DNA of 64,000 nt from Tretioscincus oriximinensis (GCA_022410635.1 JAJVDF010000590.1:319872-383871); one strand, 5' to 3'. Positions 33,382 through 44,914 are shown, counted from the stretch's first letter. Numbers and translations: made by a program. Notes: generated by a model from the sequence alone, not told the origin.

Positions 33382-34635
33382 TAGATGGAAAAATAACTTG
33401 GAACTTTGATGATAGGTTCTCTCATTCTAAAAAGTGAATGAAGCTGGATTAAAATTTAGATGTAAAAGAGACAGCAGTATGATTGTCCTCATATTCACAC
33501 TTGCTAAAATCTTTATGTGTAATACACATTGGCACAGATACCTACACTGCATTCATAATCTTCATAGTGTAGTGATTTCTGAGAATGGAATTAGAAAATG
33601 ACCACTATTATACTTTTTTGATTAAGCTGGACATGTTTGAAAAATGAAACTTTTGGTATTCATTGTTTTCCCATTCGGAGGTCTCATTTATCCATGAACA
33701 GGAAAAAGTCTTTTGATATGCCTCTGAAATTAGAGCTGGTAGCAGAGGGGAAAGAGAACTCAGTCTCTGAAATTGCTCAATAGGAAGAAAGCATGAGGGT
33801 GGAGCTCAGCTTGCCCAGAGGAGACATAAAGGGTTAGTGAATGAAAAGGATTCCAAAACAGACTTGTGTTTGTAAATATTAAAAAGAGGCTGGTAAAGTA
33901 GGAACTAAAAGAAAGGAAACTACTTTGGTTTGAAGTGTGTTCTGGTAACAGTTGCAAAATATCCAGTAAGACTTGCTATTTTGCAACAAACTTTCATGAC
34001 ATGCTTGTTTATAGGTATGGGGGAAAGACGAGTTACCAAGCTATTCACTACAAATTACAACTAAGGTCAACTATAACTATAGTTCTGCTCACACAATAAA
34101 CCTTATTGTTGCTTGTTTTATTTTAAACAGTTGTTTGGGAAGGATATAAATATGACCCACTAGCTTCTCATTCCAGGAATCCAGCATCTGGGTGAAGTGG
34201 GCACCTTAAGGGAAAAGTGGGAACGTGGCTCATCACAGTGCCCAACTGTGAATTCATCACCAATAAAGGTTTAATGGAACTTTTATGAATGCCAGGGCCT
34301 CCTGTAATCGCAGTTCTTAAATATGGCGTTAAACAGCTATTTAGTTTCCAATTAATCCTTTTGTTGTCTTTCTAAATTAAATACCAGTTAACTTTCATCT
34401 AACTTGAAATACTAGGCAGAATGGATTTTTTTCCACTGTGAGAATCAAGTACATTAAGTCTTTTAGTGTTATTAATACAGCTTAGTGTAGTAATTTAAAA
34501 AGTTCAATCAAAAACATACACTTGAGGATGCAAAAAAATCTGTACATTATTTTATCATGCTACATTAGCTTTTGATTATATTGAGAAGTTTTGTTATTGG
34601 AGAATATATTTATTTGCATTTTTATCCTGTCCTAG
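33382..34635. other. No gene recognised; unique DNA
   Basis: No repeat or coding signature was found over 1.2 kb. Confidence 0.5.
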
Positions 34636-34915
34636 ATTGGAAAGTCCAGCAAAGTGTATAGTAGCACTTAGAGATGAACAAAAGAAAAGTAGGTGGCATA
34701 AGCTTTCATAGACATGTCTACTTCTACAGATGCTGAGGGACCAATGTCAGGGTCAGGTATTTACAGAAAACTATGTATGGGAGATGACAAAGCATATGCA
34801 AATGTGATGAGGTATGAATTCCAGGTTAGAAAAACAGGTAAATATGGAAACATGGAAAGTTTCAGGATAAATTACAATGAGACAAACAAAATGTATAATA
34901 AAAGCAATAATAATG
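34636..34915 (-). mobile_element. Penelope-like fragment with adjacent internal region
   Basis: The terminal module (AAAGTCCAGCAAAG, GGTGGCATAAGCTTTCATAG, CTACTTCTACAGATGC) is followed by CTGAGGGACCAATGTCAGG, GGTATTTACAGAAAACTATG and GACAAAGCATATGCAAA. The 53.7 kb copy has the same order. The similarity thins out after about 34870. Confidence 0.8.
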
Positions 34916-35629
34916 CCTGAAGGAAGGGAGAAGAAGCTGTTTCTTCTACCAAAGGCCAGAGCAAATAGAAGGCTTTTGTACTACATGTACAGTGAACTAC
35001 TTCACTGTACAGTGTTGTTTTTTTAGGAATGGTCAGCCAGTGATTCCTGTGGTCAAAATAATTAAGGAAAAAAGCAACTAACCAAACACTGCGTAAAGTG
35101 AAGGTCTATGACTTGGAAGGGAAAGTTACCATTCATTTGGAAATATTTCAAAATAAGCAGAAAAACTCATTTTAAAAAATAGATTGTGGATATGTCTTCT
35201 ACCTGTTTTTCCTCTTCCTTTCCCCCCTTCTTCTGCCCTTTCCCTGTACCCCTTTAATTCCCTTCTTCCTCTTCTCCTTCTTCCTATCTTCCCTTTGCTG
35301 TGGCTAGTAATGCCTACTACCATATTTGGTTGCTAAACTAACTATATCCCTTCCTGGGCAGGAAGAAATTACTGTTTATTCTATTCTAAGTGAGACTGTT
35401 CCTGTACCTGATCTAGAAATTTCAACTGACAATGCAGCAGTATCTTACTTAATCACTTGTCACATATTGCCAGTTAGATAAAATTTATTGCTGGATAAAA
35501 TTAGGTGTCAATTAGATATCAGGCATACGGAATCTTTAACAACTTGACACAGTTTATTTAGCAGATTGTGTCTCTCTGCTTAGACCTGTGAGCTCATTAA
35601 GATCTTCCAGGGAAACCCCGCTGTGATTA
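34916..35629. other. No gene recognised; contains a pyrimidine tract
   Basis: Unique sequence with a CT-rich tract (35190-35285, CTTCTTCCTCTTCTCC type). No exon-like frame. Confidence 0.5.
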
Positions 35630-35892
35630 GAATAATAGAATCANAGAGTTGGAAGGGACCTCCAGGGTCATCGGGTNCAACCCCCTGCTCGATGCAGGAT
35701 TCACTAAACCATNCCAGACAGATGACTGTCCAGTCTCTGTTTGAAGACTTCCAGTGACGGCGAACTCACCACCCTCTGTGGCAACCTGTTCCACTGGTTT
35801 ATCACCCTGACTGTTAGGAGGTTTTTTCTGATATCTAATCTAAATCTACTCCCTTGCAGTTTCATCTCATTGCTTCTCGTCCTTCCTACCAT
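35630..35892 (-). mobile_element. CR1 LINE 3' terminal fragment
   Basis: ATAGAATCANAGAGTTGG on the left is the inverse CR1 end. The body matches 11820-12080 closely (SLEVFKQRLDSH in the coding strand). Cut off near 35892, just before the tandem duplication. Confidence 0.93.
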
Positions 35893-35922
35893 GGATAATC
35901 TGTGGTGGTACTTCTTTTTAGT

Positions 35923-36352
35923 CTTAGGTTTTAGTAATTTTTTATAAAAATGATAGGCTTAGTTGCTTTTATTTTTAATATTTTTGAACATTGCTTCAAG
36001 ATTATATAAATATTTTAAATAAACATGTAACGTGCAGGAAAACCCCTCTTTATTATAGTACATGAATGGTAGTCCTACAAACGTCAAATCAAGCCGCTCA
36101 AAGGGTTTTGGATCACGTCAAATGAGGGGAATTATATCTTAGGTTTTAGTAATGTTTTATAAAAATGATAGGCTTAGTTGCTTTTATTTTTAATATTTTT
36201 GAACATTGCTTCAAGATTATATAAATATTTTAAATAAACTTGTAACGTGCAGGAAAACCCCTCTTTATTATAGTACGTGAATGGTAGTCCTACAAACGTC
36301 AAATCAAGCCGCTCAAAGGGTTTTGGATCACGTCAAATGAGGGGAATTATAT
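35923..36352. repeat. 215-bp unit duplicated head to tail, identity unknown
   Basis: Unit 1 (35923-36137) and unit 2 (36138-36352) both begin CTTAGGTTTTAGTAAT and end GAGGGGAATTATAT. They differ at only about three positions (for example CATGTAAC/CTTGTAAC and GTACATG/GTACGTG). Inside are AAATAAAC, GTAACGTGCAGGAAAACCCC, CTACAAACGTCAAATC, GCCGCTCAAAGGG and GGATCACGTCAAATGAGGGG. The CpG-containing, moderately complex 3' half is unlike the AT-rich surroundings. It could be a satellite seed, the tandem terminal region of a retroelement, or a segmental duplication of a unique sequence. Confidence 0.9.
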
Positions 36353-38339
36353 TTTAGAAAAAAATCTAAGTATGTTGAGCTTTGCATATCCCAAGTCTGC
36401 CTCATTGGATAAGTCTGAAAAATACCTCTTTTTCCTGTAGTGACCTAGAGTGCCACTCACATTAAAGTATTTCATATGGCCAATATGTAAACAGCTTTAA
36501 TGGATATGAATGTAAACAGATGTGGTTATTGTGACAGCAGTTCATTCACATCAGAGGAAATAAAACGTTTTTATTATAAACAATGGAACTCATTCTATTT
36601 TCAGTACTACCACTGAAAAATCACACAAACTTCTGAACTCAGTATAGCCAAATTGCTGGACTTTTACCAGAATAAACTAAAGTCTGGAAATCAAAATTAA
36701 AACTCTGAGGGCTCTGGGCATAGGAGAACTAGAGAAATGTATAAATAACAGATTAATTAATAGCAATAAGGACCCTTCTTACATACAAGTCCCCAGATGT
36801 GCGAAGAACGTTAACCTAAAAATCAGAAACTAGAGAGATGTGGCTAGTCACTTCCTCTGGATGGATATGTTGAGAAACAAGATTCTGGATTATATAGATT
36901 TTCTTTGAAGTATGTCTTATTAAAAATTACAGTGCTTACTTTGAAATAAGCACACTTGGGAATGTACTGTGAGTCTTTAGTCATATGATCCAATAGATAG
37001 TTTTTTATAGGTCATAAAATACCTGTGGTGGACATATTATCAGCCATCTTGACAGAGGGGTACCAAAGAAGGACCTTCTTAAGAAATCCCTGGATGTCTG
37101 CCATATTGATCATTGCCAGTGATCTGCTCTAACCACATGGGGTCAAGAGACAAACCATCTACAAAGCTGTCTTGCGCTTTGAGAAAACCCACAGGACTAA
37201 GCCTTGAGGACAAAATACCAAGGTGTAAGAATCAGGATACTACTATAGCATCATGTTCCTTCTAGTCAGTGTGGCTGGATCTACCTATACCATATTGGCC
37301 TCATCAGCCACCAATGAGCCTGCATCAGATGTGGATAAACCCCTTAATAAAAAAAATCTCCATTCATGAAAATAAGCTGTGATAAAATACTGGACTCTGG
37401 TATTTTGATGTCTTCTCCCTACCAGCTGCATCCTTACTTGGATAGAAATAATGTAACCATTTCATCCACTACTCTAGTAATTTCATATTAGGATATGAGT
37501 AGTATGTTGTGCCTATTCTAGAAACGAAACACAACAACTGTTAATAGTGTGGGATGCCTGTAGATAACACATCACATTATTTCAGCTATTCTATTTGCCC
37601 GATTAGAGCTTCTTCCTTTCAGAAAAAAGGGGGATTTTAACCCCTTTTGGTAAGGATACACTACAGGCAATTTTATTTTAAATCTGTCTCATAATTTTAT
37701 TTTTCACTGTTGCTACTTAAAAGACTGACCTTTATGAAGTTAGACCTCACTATCTTGACATCAATATCCAGGAAATTACACTGAAAACTATGACATAAAA
37801 CTCGATAGGAAAAGCTCTACCTTGATGTGAAGAATGCGTCCAACATTCTTCAAGTTTCAACAGGTAATAGGATGTGATAGGCTGTTTTCTATGGTACTGC
37901 CTGGGCTTTGGAATAGTTGTCTAGCTCAGTGTGCCTGGTACAAATACTGAATAGGATTTTGGCACTACATGGAAAGATAATTCTACATCTAGCCTTTGAT
38001 GCTTAAGTTCCCTCTTAATGGTATCCTGCAACAGCAAAGTATTGTATTTTAATAATGTTTAAAATTATTTTTTATATTTTATTTATNTGATAAATTTTGT
38101 ATTTAATGTGATTGTGGCCAACTCCAGATTGCAACGGTTGTATCAATAGTCCAGAGAAAAAGTCCTCTGAAATGACTGGAAAATGCCCCCACAGCCCGCT
38201 TTTATTTTCAAAACCTGTTTATGAGGTTTAACTTTAGACTTGAAAATGTTCCCACACCCACAGCAACACAAGGAAAGCTATCAGGTAATGGTAATCTCGT
38301 GCATTCTTTATCTCGTGAGATAATGTGTCCCCGCATGAG
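36353..38339. other. No gene recognised; unique DNA
   Basis: Two kilobases without a repeat or exon signature. Confidence 0.5.
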
Positions 38340-38560
38340 ACCCAAGATCTTGTACAGGGTTACATAGGAAAATCCCCCTTATCCTGGGGGCAGCCATTTT
38401 ACCAGAAGTGACATCATTTTGATGTCATTTCTGGTATTTGCCTACAGGGAAATGGCACCTAGAGTGACATCACTTCCTTGTTGTACCTAGGAAGTAACAT
38501 GCCCAGGAAGTGATGTCATAAAAATACCCCCTGCTTTGCACATGAGATAAACCTATTATC
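38340..38560. repeat. TGACATCA-rich hairpin element
   Basis: ACCAGAAGTGACATCA (38401-38416) folds back on TGATGTCATTTCTGGT (38420-38435) with one mismatch. AGTGACATCACTTCC (about 38463) and GGAAGTGATGTCAT (about 38506) form a second inverted pair. Related GGAAGTGATGTCA blocks occur at about 43240-43290 and 58620-58675. Probably a dispersed fold-back element. Confidence 0.55.
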
Positions 38561-38639
38561 TGTGTGGCAATCCCCTCATAATAACACAGTAATAGTACAT
38601 GAAAAAAAATTCTGTCTGGATGTAATTTATGTTTTTTGG

Positions 38640-38740
38640 ATTTATTATTTATTTATTTACATTTCTATACCGCCCTATGGCTGAAGGTCCCAAGGGGGTT
38701 AACAAAAAAGTGAACATATTAAAAATAGCCACATTTAAAG
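38640..38740 (-). mobile_element. L2/SINE 3' tail fragment
   Basis: TTATTTATTTATTTACATTT followed by CTATACCGCCCTATGG is the inverse of the L2-type tail CCATAGGGCGGTATAG(A)AATG(TAAA)n. Too short to tell L2 from its SINE. Confidence 0.75.
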
Positions 38741-39559
38741 GTAGGGAAGGAACAGCAGCTTTCTCACTGATTTTATTTGTATTTGTCATTTTAAAACATT
38801 TTGGATCTATAAGTGCAATAAATTCTTGATGATAATAATGACCCACATTACAAGGAGGAGGATGACTGTTAAACTGTAACATGAAAATAACATATTAACA
38901 AAAGATGCACAACTTATGGCAGATTCCTTACCCGGTTCCAGTATCTTAATTCTTCATTCATTTGTGTTATAGGTGTCTTCACTAGGCTTCGCCATGCATC
39001 GGTAATAAAAGTGTGAGAATCAACAATTTCCTGATAGCTGATGTTTTCCAACATCCTAGCAAAATGCCACTTCCCAAGCCTTCATAGGCTGGGGACAGGA
39101 TGATGAGAATCACATACATTTCCTGCTTTAGTCCCCACAGAACATGCTTAGGATTAAATTCTGGCTACTTAGCTCTATGATCCTGGTAATTCGTATTTAT
39201 GTTGTGTTTAAAGGTTTGTTTGTGACAGGAGGAAGTTATGGCATTGCTCGTGAACAAGTTCTTTCAGAGCATAATGCAATTGTAAATGCCATTAGATGAT
39301 AGTAAATTAAAAAAAATGAAATAAAGCTCCCCCCATTGTTGCACCTCATACAAAGAAATATAGATATTGACTACGCTTGTCTTTATATTTGGGGAAAATT
39401 GATTATTACAGCCCCACAACAATGCTGATTGCCTTAGTTTTAAGCATATTCACAGCATCACTGGAATGACCTGACAGATTAAATCAATGATTTAAATGTC
39501 AGACTAAAACCCTAAAATACTGCCCTTAGAGAAGCACTTTATCAAGATTCCAACAAAAA
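38741..39559. other. No gene recognised; unique DNA
   Basis: No repeat or coding signature recognised. Confidence 0.5.
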
Positions 39560-39741
39560 TTAAAAAGAATGAAAAAACAATGCTTATGACCTTCCTGGCT
39601 GTGCCACCCTTATCAACAGCAAATGGCGTGGGAGCCTGGGGCAGGGCTTTCTTAGTGGTTCTCCCCAGTTTATGGAATAGTCTCCTACTTGAGGTGTGTC
39701 TATCACCATCACCGTATTTTTTTTTTAATATCTTTGGACAT
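39560..39741 (+). mobile_element. L2 LINE, 5' segment of a copy split by a SINE
   Basis: Matches the L2 C-terminal coding and 3' region: GCCTGGGGCAGGGCTTTC, TATGGAATAGTCTCC, TTGAGGTGTGTCTATCACC. It stops at ATCTTTGGACA where a Sauria SINE begins; the remainder resumes at 40070. Confidence 0.85.
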
Positions 39742-40069
39742 AAGAAGAAGAAGAAGGAGGAGGAGGAGGAGGACTTGGTTCTTATACCCCGCTTTTCTCA
39801 CCTTTCAAAGGGACTCAAAGCGGTTTACAAGGATATATTTTGCCTGAAGGCTTCCATTCTATCTTCCCCACTAGGGTGTGGTGGTTCCCATGTATCTACT
39901 TGCAGTCAGTTGCAATTTCTTGCAGTTCCTGCTTTCGAATAGCTGGGTTGGCTAGAGCTACAGGCTAGTGGAAGGTGCTCACCCCTCCCCATGTCCCACA
40001 CAGGGCTTCGAAACCCCATCTCCCAGGTGAGAGACGAATTCCTAAGTGACTAAGCTATCTGTGCCTGCT
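39742..40069 (-). mobile_element. Sauria-type SINE inserted in L2
   Basis: Starts with (AAG)n/(AGG)n, the inverse of the TTCTTC tail. It then carries the inverse of the Bov-B-like tail, the body, box B (GGGGTTTCGAAGCCC on minus) and a tRNA head with box A near 40041-40069. Nearly full length. Confidence 0.93.
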
Positions 40070-40235
40070 ATACACCTCTTTAGTCTGGCTTTTGGCTGAA
40101 GAAATGCCGTTTTTCTTTTCATCTTCAGATACTGTCTTGATAATGTTTTAATTTGCAAATTTTATATTGTTGTTTTACTGTTGGCTGCCCTGAGAACTTT
40201 GGGTATAGGGCGTGGCATAAGAATAAATAAATAAT
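40070..40235 (+). mobile_element. L2 LINE 3' end, second segment
   Basis: TACACCTCTTTAGTCTGGC, then GGCTGCCCTGAGAACTTTGG and GTATAGGGCGTGGCATAAG ending in AATAAATAAATAA. It continues the L2 interrupted at 39741. Confidence 0.88.
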
Positions 40236-40692
40236 TTTTTTAAAAGCCTTCAAAGCACAAGAGAAGTTAGCATGCAAAGTTATATGCATGTAATATTTTT
40301 AAGGTATCCATTTATTGTAGATAGGCTCAAACTACACTAGGCCTTATTCGAAGGCTACCATAAAAACATAGACAGTAATTTTGCAGTTTTAATGGATGTG
40401 GGAAAGTGGAATGTTCACCAGGTGCANCTTATAATGTCTGTAGAATCTGGAAGGGGGAACCATTTTCTCAAACCAATTGAAGCAGCAAAACTGTACTTAA
40501 CCTGTGGATGGGTCACATGGCATTTGGGGCTAGCCTAGAATAAGGTGTACTGCTATTTGAACCTTACAGTTACAGTGATCTGGCTGAGTATCACATTTTT
40601 ATTACCACAAATTATTTTGTTAATAACAGTCTCTTCCTTAGAATCCTGTCACTTGATTTAAATATACCTCAAGACAGAGTGGATTTAGGATA
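40236..40692. other. No gene recognised
   Basis: Unique sequence between the L2 and the mariner remnant. Confidence 0.5.
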
Positions 40693-40901
40693 CACAGGGT
40701 GCTTCAAAACATGTATACACACTTTGAACTTCCATACGATTTACAGAATCAGTGGTGACTCGTACTCAGAATTGTATTGATGCTGCAGGTCACCAATTTG
40801 AACAGTATTAATATTTGTTATTTATTTAACTTTGTAGAACAGTAAATAAATTTTCTATGGAAGTTCACAGTGTGTATACATTTTTTTTGAGGCACCCTGG
40901 T
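40693..40901 (+). mobile_element. Deleted mariner-like transposon with long inverted termini
   Basis: The left end from 40695 (CAGGGTGCTTCAAAAC, ATGTATACACACTTTGAACT) and the inverse of the right end up to 40899 (CAGGGTGCCTCAAAA...) match over about 42 bases with few differences and a 2-base gap. TA lies close to both ends (40691-40692 and 40901-40902), fitting TA target choice. Between the termini only the final codons of a transposase remain. Confidence 0.85.
40743..40811 (+). pseudogene. Mariner-like transposase C-terminal remnant
   Basis: About 22 codons read TESVVTRTQNCIDAAGHQFE followed by QY and a stop just before the right terminus. The C-x-x-A-x-G-x-x-F-E pattern is the usual end of mariner transposases. 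The catalytic D,D,D domain is absent because the left terminus is joined directly to this tail. Confidence 0.65.
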
Positions 40902-40919
40902 ATTTTGCCCATGTGCTGT

Positions 40920-41000
40920 AATTTATTTACTTATTTACTTTATTTACTTATTTATTTTACTCCCCCTCTTCCCTCAGCTACTTTGGGTTTTATAATAATA
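40920..41000. repeat. TTTA-rich simple repeat, possible LINE tail
   Basis: TTTATTTACTTATTTACTTT repeats lead into TACTCCCCCTCTTCCC. Could be the inverse of a diverged L2 or SINE tail. Confidence 0.5.
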
Positions 41001-42284
41001 AAAGCAATAAAAAATATTAATATTTTCTTAGTTTTAATGGTATCTATATTTTGCCTAAATATGGCCCTACCTCAAGATAATCATTCCAAAGGTATATATA
41101 GGCACAGAATCAGTACTAGTTCACTTATCTTAGCGTCCATTTTAGAATCTATTTGGTTAAGAGACGACCTGTGTATATTTCTAGAAAGTTACTAGCAAAT
41201 TGGGTGGGGGAACCAGGAAAAGGAATTATGAATGAACTTACTGTTACCTTTTTNAAAAAATTCTAAATAAGTCTTCTCCCCCCCACCCCCGATACTGTCT
41301 GAATTTGAAACATCTAATTTAATCCACTGAAGGGTCCAGTCTTCCTTTTATTTCCTGTCTGTGCTGGGGCAGTCGCCTGTTTCAATTATGACTTTTCTCC
41401 AGCTCCTACATTTTTTGTGCTCCAGCTGGCTCAGAGTGCACTTCCTTGGAAGGTAAAATGTACTAACTGTGCTGATCGGAGACTGATAGCTGGTAAGCCA
41501 TAATATTTAATAGCTGGGCTGATAAGAGGAAAGATTTTTAAACACATATACACTCTCTCACAATGTTCGAATCTAAACAAAAGGATATCACTTTTCGCTC
41601 TTTGCAGTTAAAACTCTTTTAAAAACCCACAACTTCAGAATGCTTACAAATAATTCATATTTCTGAGCTTGGGTGTAATTTGTNCTTATGTGTTTTATTC
41701 CTTGCTGAGTTTCTGTGTCCTCCTTCTGATCTGGGACACTCAGACCAATTGCTTTATTGAATAGGACAGTGGGATTGATAAGGCACCAGTGCAAAGCTGT
41801 GGCTTGCTAAAAATAAAATTGTTTGGTGTCAAAAGGGCAAAAATGTCTCCAAGCTGTAAACACAAGCCTATGTATTTTTTTCCTGTTTTATGAAAACCAC
41901 AAATCTTTTCTTTCCTTCCCTCTTACTTGCAGGGCAGTTTAATTACAGTTTAATCTCTTTCAGTAAGCACCCTTGAGACTTTCTCTCAAGCAGTGTATTA
42001 TCAGGACCAGAGCTACAATTTACTATAGATGGCAGGGGCTCCTTGAAATAGTTTAGAAAGTAGGAAGTAGAAAACTTTTTTACCGAGAAAAAAAAGCAAA
42101 GATTTACCAGCTCCCAGGTTGTAGCACAATAATTGCAAAAAGCACCATACAGGTATTGATATACATTCTAATCTTCAGGGTTAAGCAGATCTAACTTGAA
42201 AGCTGATTAGAGTCTACAGAATGTCTTCTGCAGATAACATCTGGTTCCCTTGTGTGGAAAATAAGGTATCAATGGAATTTAATG
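41001..42284. other. No gene recognised
   Basis: Unique sequence. The stretch 41330-41520 is less AT-rich, with CCAGCTGGCTCAGAGTGCAC and GCTGATCGGAGACTGATAGC, and may be a conserved element; this is a visual impression only. Confidence 0.45.
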
Positions 42285-42765
42285 AANCTGGCCGGACACA
42301 CATCACGCCGGTCCTGAAAGAACTGCACTGGCTGCCAATTTGCTACCGAGCCTAATTCAAGGTATTAACTCTAACCTTTAAAGCCTTACATAACTTGGGC
42401 CCCAAATATCTAAAGAAACACCTTCTCCCATATGAGCCTGCTCATGCCCTAAGATCTGAAGCGGAGGCCCTCCTGACTGTACCACCACCAGGGTGGGAAC
42501 CCGGAATAGGGCCTTCTCTGTGGCAGCCCCCAGACTATGGAATAGTCTCCCCCTTGAGGTGCGTCAATCACCNTCTCTGTGCACTTTCAGAAAATGCTTA
42601 AAGATGCACCTCTTTGGTCTGGCCTTTGGCTAGAAAACTACTGTCTCCTCCCCATTTTTAGAAAAGGCTTTTTTTAATGTGTTAAAATGATGGTTTTATT
42701 GTTAACCACCCTGAGACCTACGGGTATAGGGNGGTATAAAAATGTAAATAAATAAATAAATACAA
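42285..42765 (+). mobile_element. L2 LINE 3' end
   Basis: Begins inside ORF2 at CACATCACGCCGGTCCTGAA, runs through the C-terminal coding part, then ACCACCCTGAGACCTACGGG, TATAGGGNGGTATAAAAATG and (TAAA)n. The best L2 copy in the window; 5' truncated. Confidence 0.92.
42308..42640 (+). pseudogene. L2 ORF2 C-terminal fragment
   Basis: Reads PVLKELHWLPICYRA, an in-frame stop, FKVLTLTFKALHNLGPKYLK and LLPYEPAHALRSEAEALLTV. The LHWLP..R..FK and LRS motifs are standard for the L2 reverse transcriptase C-terminal region. The stop and a later frameshift make it non-functional. Confidence 0.9.
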
Positions 42766-42939
42766 AAACAAACCCCCAGTAACTTAGGCCACTTATTTGC
42801 TTTAAAAAAATTATGGCTACAAATATTGTACAATATTCTCAAATAGGTAAATTAAATCTTCACCCAGTCAGCTCCCCCCCTCAGACCCCAGTTGGATAGC
42901 TTAAAATAGGTCCAGTATTAGATAAATTCATGGAAGGCA

Positions 42940-43112
42940 GATGAATCAATACTTCTTTGGAGAGAAACAGGCAGTATTCTGTTTGAAATATCATTTGCAG
43001 GGAGCCAAGAACAGGAGAGGGTTTTGCCTTCTTCTGCTTAAGACTGCTTTAATACAATTGGTGGTCCACTGTATGAGACAGAATGCCAGGCTAGATGGGT
43101 TTTGGCCATAAT
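42940..43112 (+). mobile_element. CR1-group LINE 3' end fragment
   Basis: GGCAGTATTCTGTTTGAAAT, CATTTGCAGGGAGCCAAGAA, TTGGTGGTCCACTGTATGAG and CCAGGCTAGATGGGTTTTGG match, in inverse, the 16885 and 23342 copies. Confidence 0.8.
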
Positions 43113-44094
43113 GCTGGGAGCCGTAGCAATTTGTATATACTTTATCAGTTTATTTGTATGAGGTATGCAGAACGCTTATCCTGCATATCTAGTGGCCACA
43201 TTTTTTGTATTCCTGGGTCCCTGGCTCTAGGAAGGACATCTAGAAAGATGTCACTTCCAGTTACATTACTGGAAATGACATCATGAAAGAGAAAAGTACT
43301 GTAATTAAAAATATTGTAAAGAATAGTAAAAAAAGTCTATACGATACAGATATCTTTACATTTTTAAAAAAGAACAGCAATAGAATCATAGAGTTGAAAT
43401 GGATCTCAACAAACACGATCAGAAATTGTCAAACTTCAGCATAGAGACGTGCTTTATTGTTAGTACACAATTTCCATTCTTGTATAGCAAAAGTTAATTT
43501 GTCTTATTCTAAAATTTACTGTAAATATAATAAATCTGTTTGTATTTTCATTAATGGCAAGAATGTAAAGAAACTGGAAGATGATCTGTTTAGCCATGCA
43601 GCAGATTTTAGATATTGCTTCATATTACCAGCCTTTTAAAAAAGAGTTAACATTTTTAAAATAATATTTATATTTGACAAACTAGGGATATAAATTTCTA
43701 CATATGCTTTAGTGGCAGGATCAGTTCTACACAAAAAATGGAAAAGTGCACCTATTCTTTGATCAGAACAGTAGCTACCAATGCAATGAGAATATATTTC
43801 CTGCTTCAAACTATCCACACCCAAATCAGAACCAATATCAGAAGATTCGGAAACCCTTAATTGATTTTGAAGCCATGACATTAACTCTGACTTAATGATT
43901 TTAACTTCTTCTAAATTCATGCATAAACTATATCTCATTCTTAATCTAGGGAGTCTGTTGAATCTCTCTCTCAAATTGTTATTTCTGTTTTTATATTTAC
44001 CTTCTGGTAATATTTTTTTTTAAATCTTTGGACCATCCAAATTTTAAAAAGAGGAGTAGGTTAAAAGCAGAGTTATCAATGAGACAAGTAGTTT
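43113..44094. other. No gene recognised; small repeat tips only
   Basis: Contains a GATGTCACTTCC/GGAAATGACATC inverted pair (about 43252-43281) and a CR1 3' tip (43378-43412). The remainder is unique. Confidence 0.5.
43378..43412 (-). mobile_element. CR1 3' terminal tip
   Basis: AATAGAATCATAGAGTTG and the following bases are the inverse CR1 end. About 30 bases only. Confidence 0.6.
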
Positions 44095-44290
44095 GCAAAC
44101 CATTATCCTATGAGGAAAAGTCAGAGGATCCAGAAATGTTCAGACTACAAAAGAGAAGACTGAGAGGAGACAAGATCTGAAGGGCTGTCACAGTGCAGAG
44201 GAATCAGCCTTATTCTCACTAGTTTAAGGAATGCCTAAAAATAATAAGATGAACCTGCAAGGGAATAGATACAGATTAGAGATTAGAAAA
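44095..44290 (+). mobile_element. CR1 LINE fragment
   Basis: CCTATGAGGAAAAGTCAGAG, CAGACTACAAAAGAGAAGAC, GAGAGGAGACAAGATCTG and AAGGGCTGTCACAG match 26310-26520 with deletions, one removing the VYKYL codons. Confidence 0.85.
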
Positions 44291-44724
44291 TCNTTTGGCC
44301 AGTAAAGGGAATCAGTCACTAAAATAGACTGGACCAAGATGTGGTGACCCACCAATATTTAAGATACTAAGGTTGTATGTAACTACGTGATTTTGGGGGT
44401 TTAGTTGTCATTATGCTGTCATTAGACTTTGGTGGGAGTGGAGCCCAATAGGACCGGCTGTTTTTTCTTTTGAATTTTTATGGGAAAAAGTAGCAATGAT
44501 AATTTAAAACTCTAGGAGCTTCAAAAAACTCAGGTGAATTTATAGTGATGTTTTTCATTTGTATTTGCTCCTTGGCAACAAGGGGAACCAATACCCAATA
44601 TGAACCGGAATACAAATCAGCCAATAACAAGCTATGATTTATAGCAGGGTTTCATAGGAATTGTGGGCAAATTCATGAGGAAGAAACAATTTCTTCATGC
44701 ATGAGTGTAGCTAGTTAGTTATAC
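44291..44724. other. No gene recognised
   Basis: Unique sequence with no repeat or coding signature. Confidence 0.45.
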
Positions 44725-44872
44725 ACACAGAGATGCCATTTGCAGGGCGTCGAGAACAGTTGAAGATTTTGCCGAGATGTAATTGGTGGGCCACTGTGTG
44801 AGATGGAATGCTGGACTAGATGGGCTGTGGCCTGATTCAGCATGGCTCCTCTTACATTCTTATGTTCTTGAA
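44725..44872 (+). mobile_element. CR1-group LINE 3' terminal fragment
   Basis: CATTTGCAGGGCGTCGAGAA, GGTGGGCCACTGTGTGAGAT, GGACTAGATGGGCTGTGGCC and CATGGCTCCTCTTACATTC ending CTTATGTTCTTG. Complete at the 3' end, with the same terminus as 23342 in inverse. Confidence 0.88.
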
Positions 44873-44914
44873 TAGCACTAGAAAAGGCAGCAGTTTATGT
44901 ATGCTTCTGGACTC

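Noticed and set aside
34636..34915. Direct repeats with 53688-53900 considered as LTRs of one element
   Set aside because: They are 19 kb apart with unrelated sequence between; both are separate copies of the Penelope-like 3' region.
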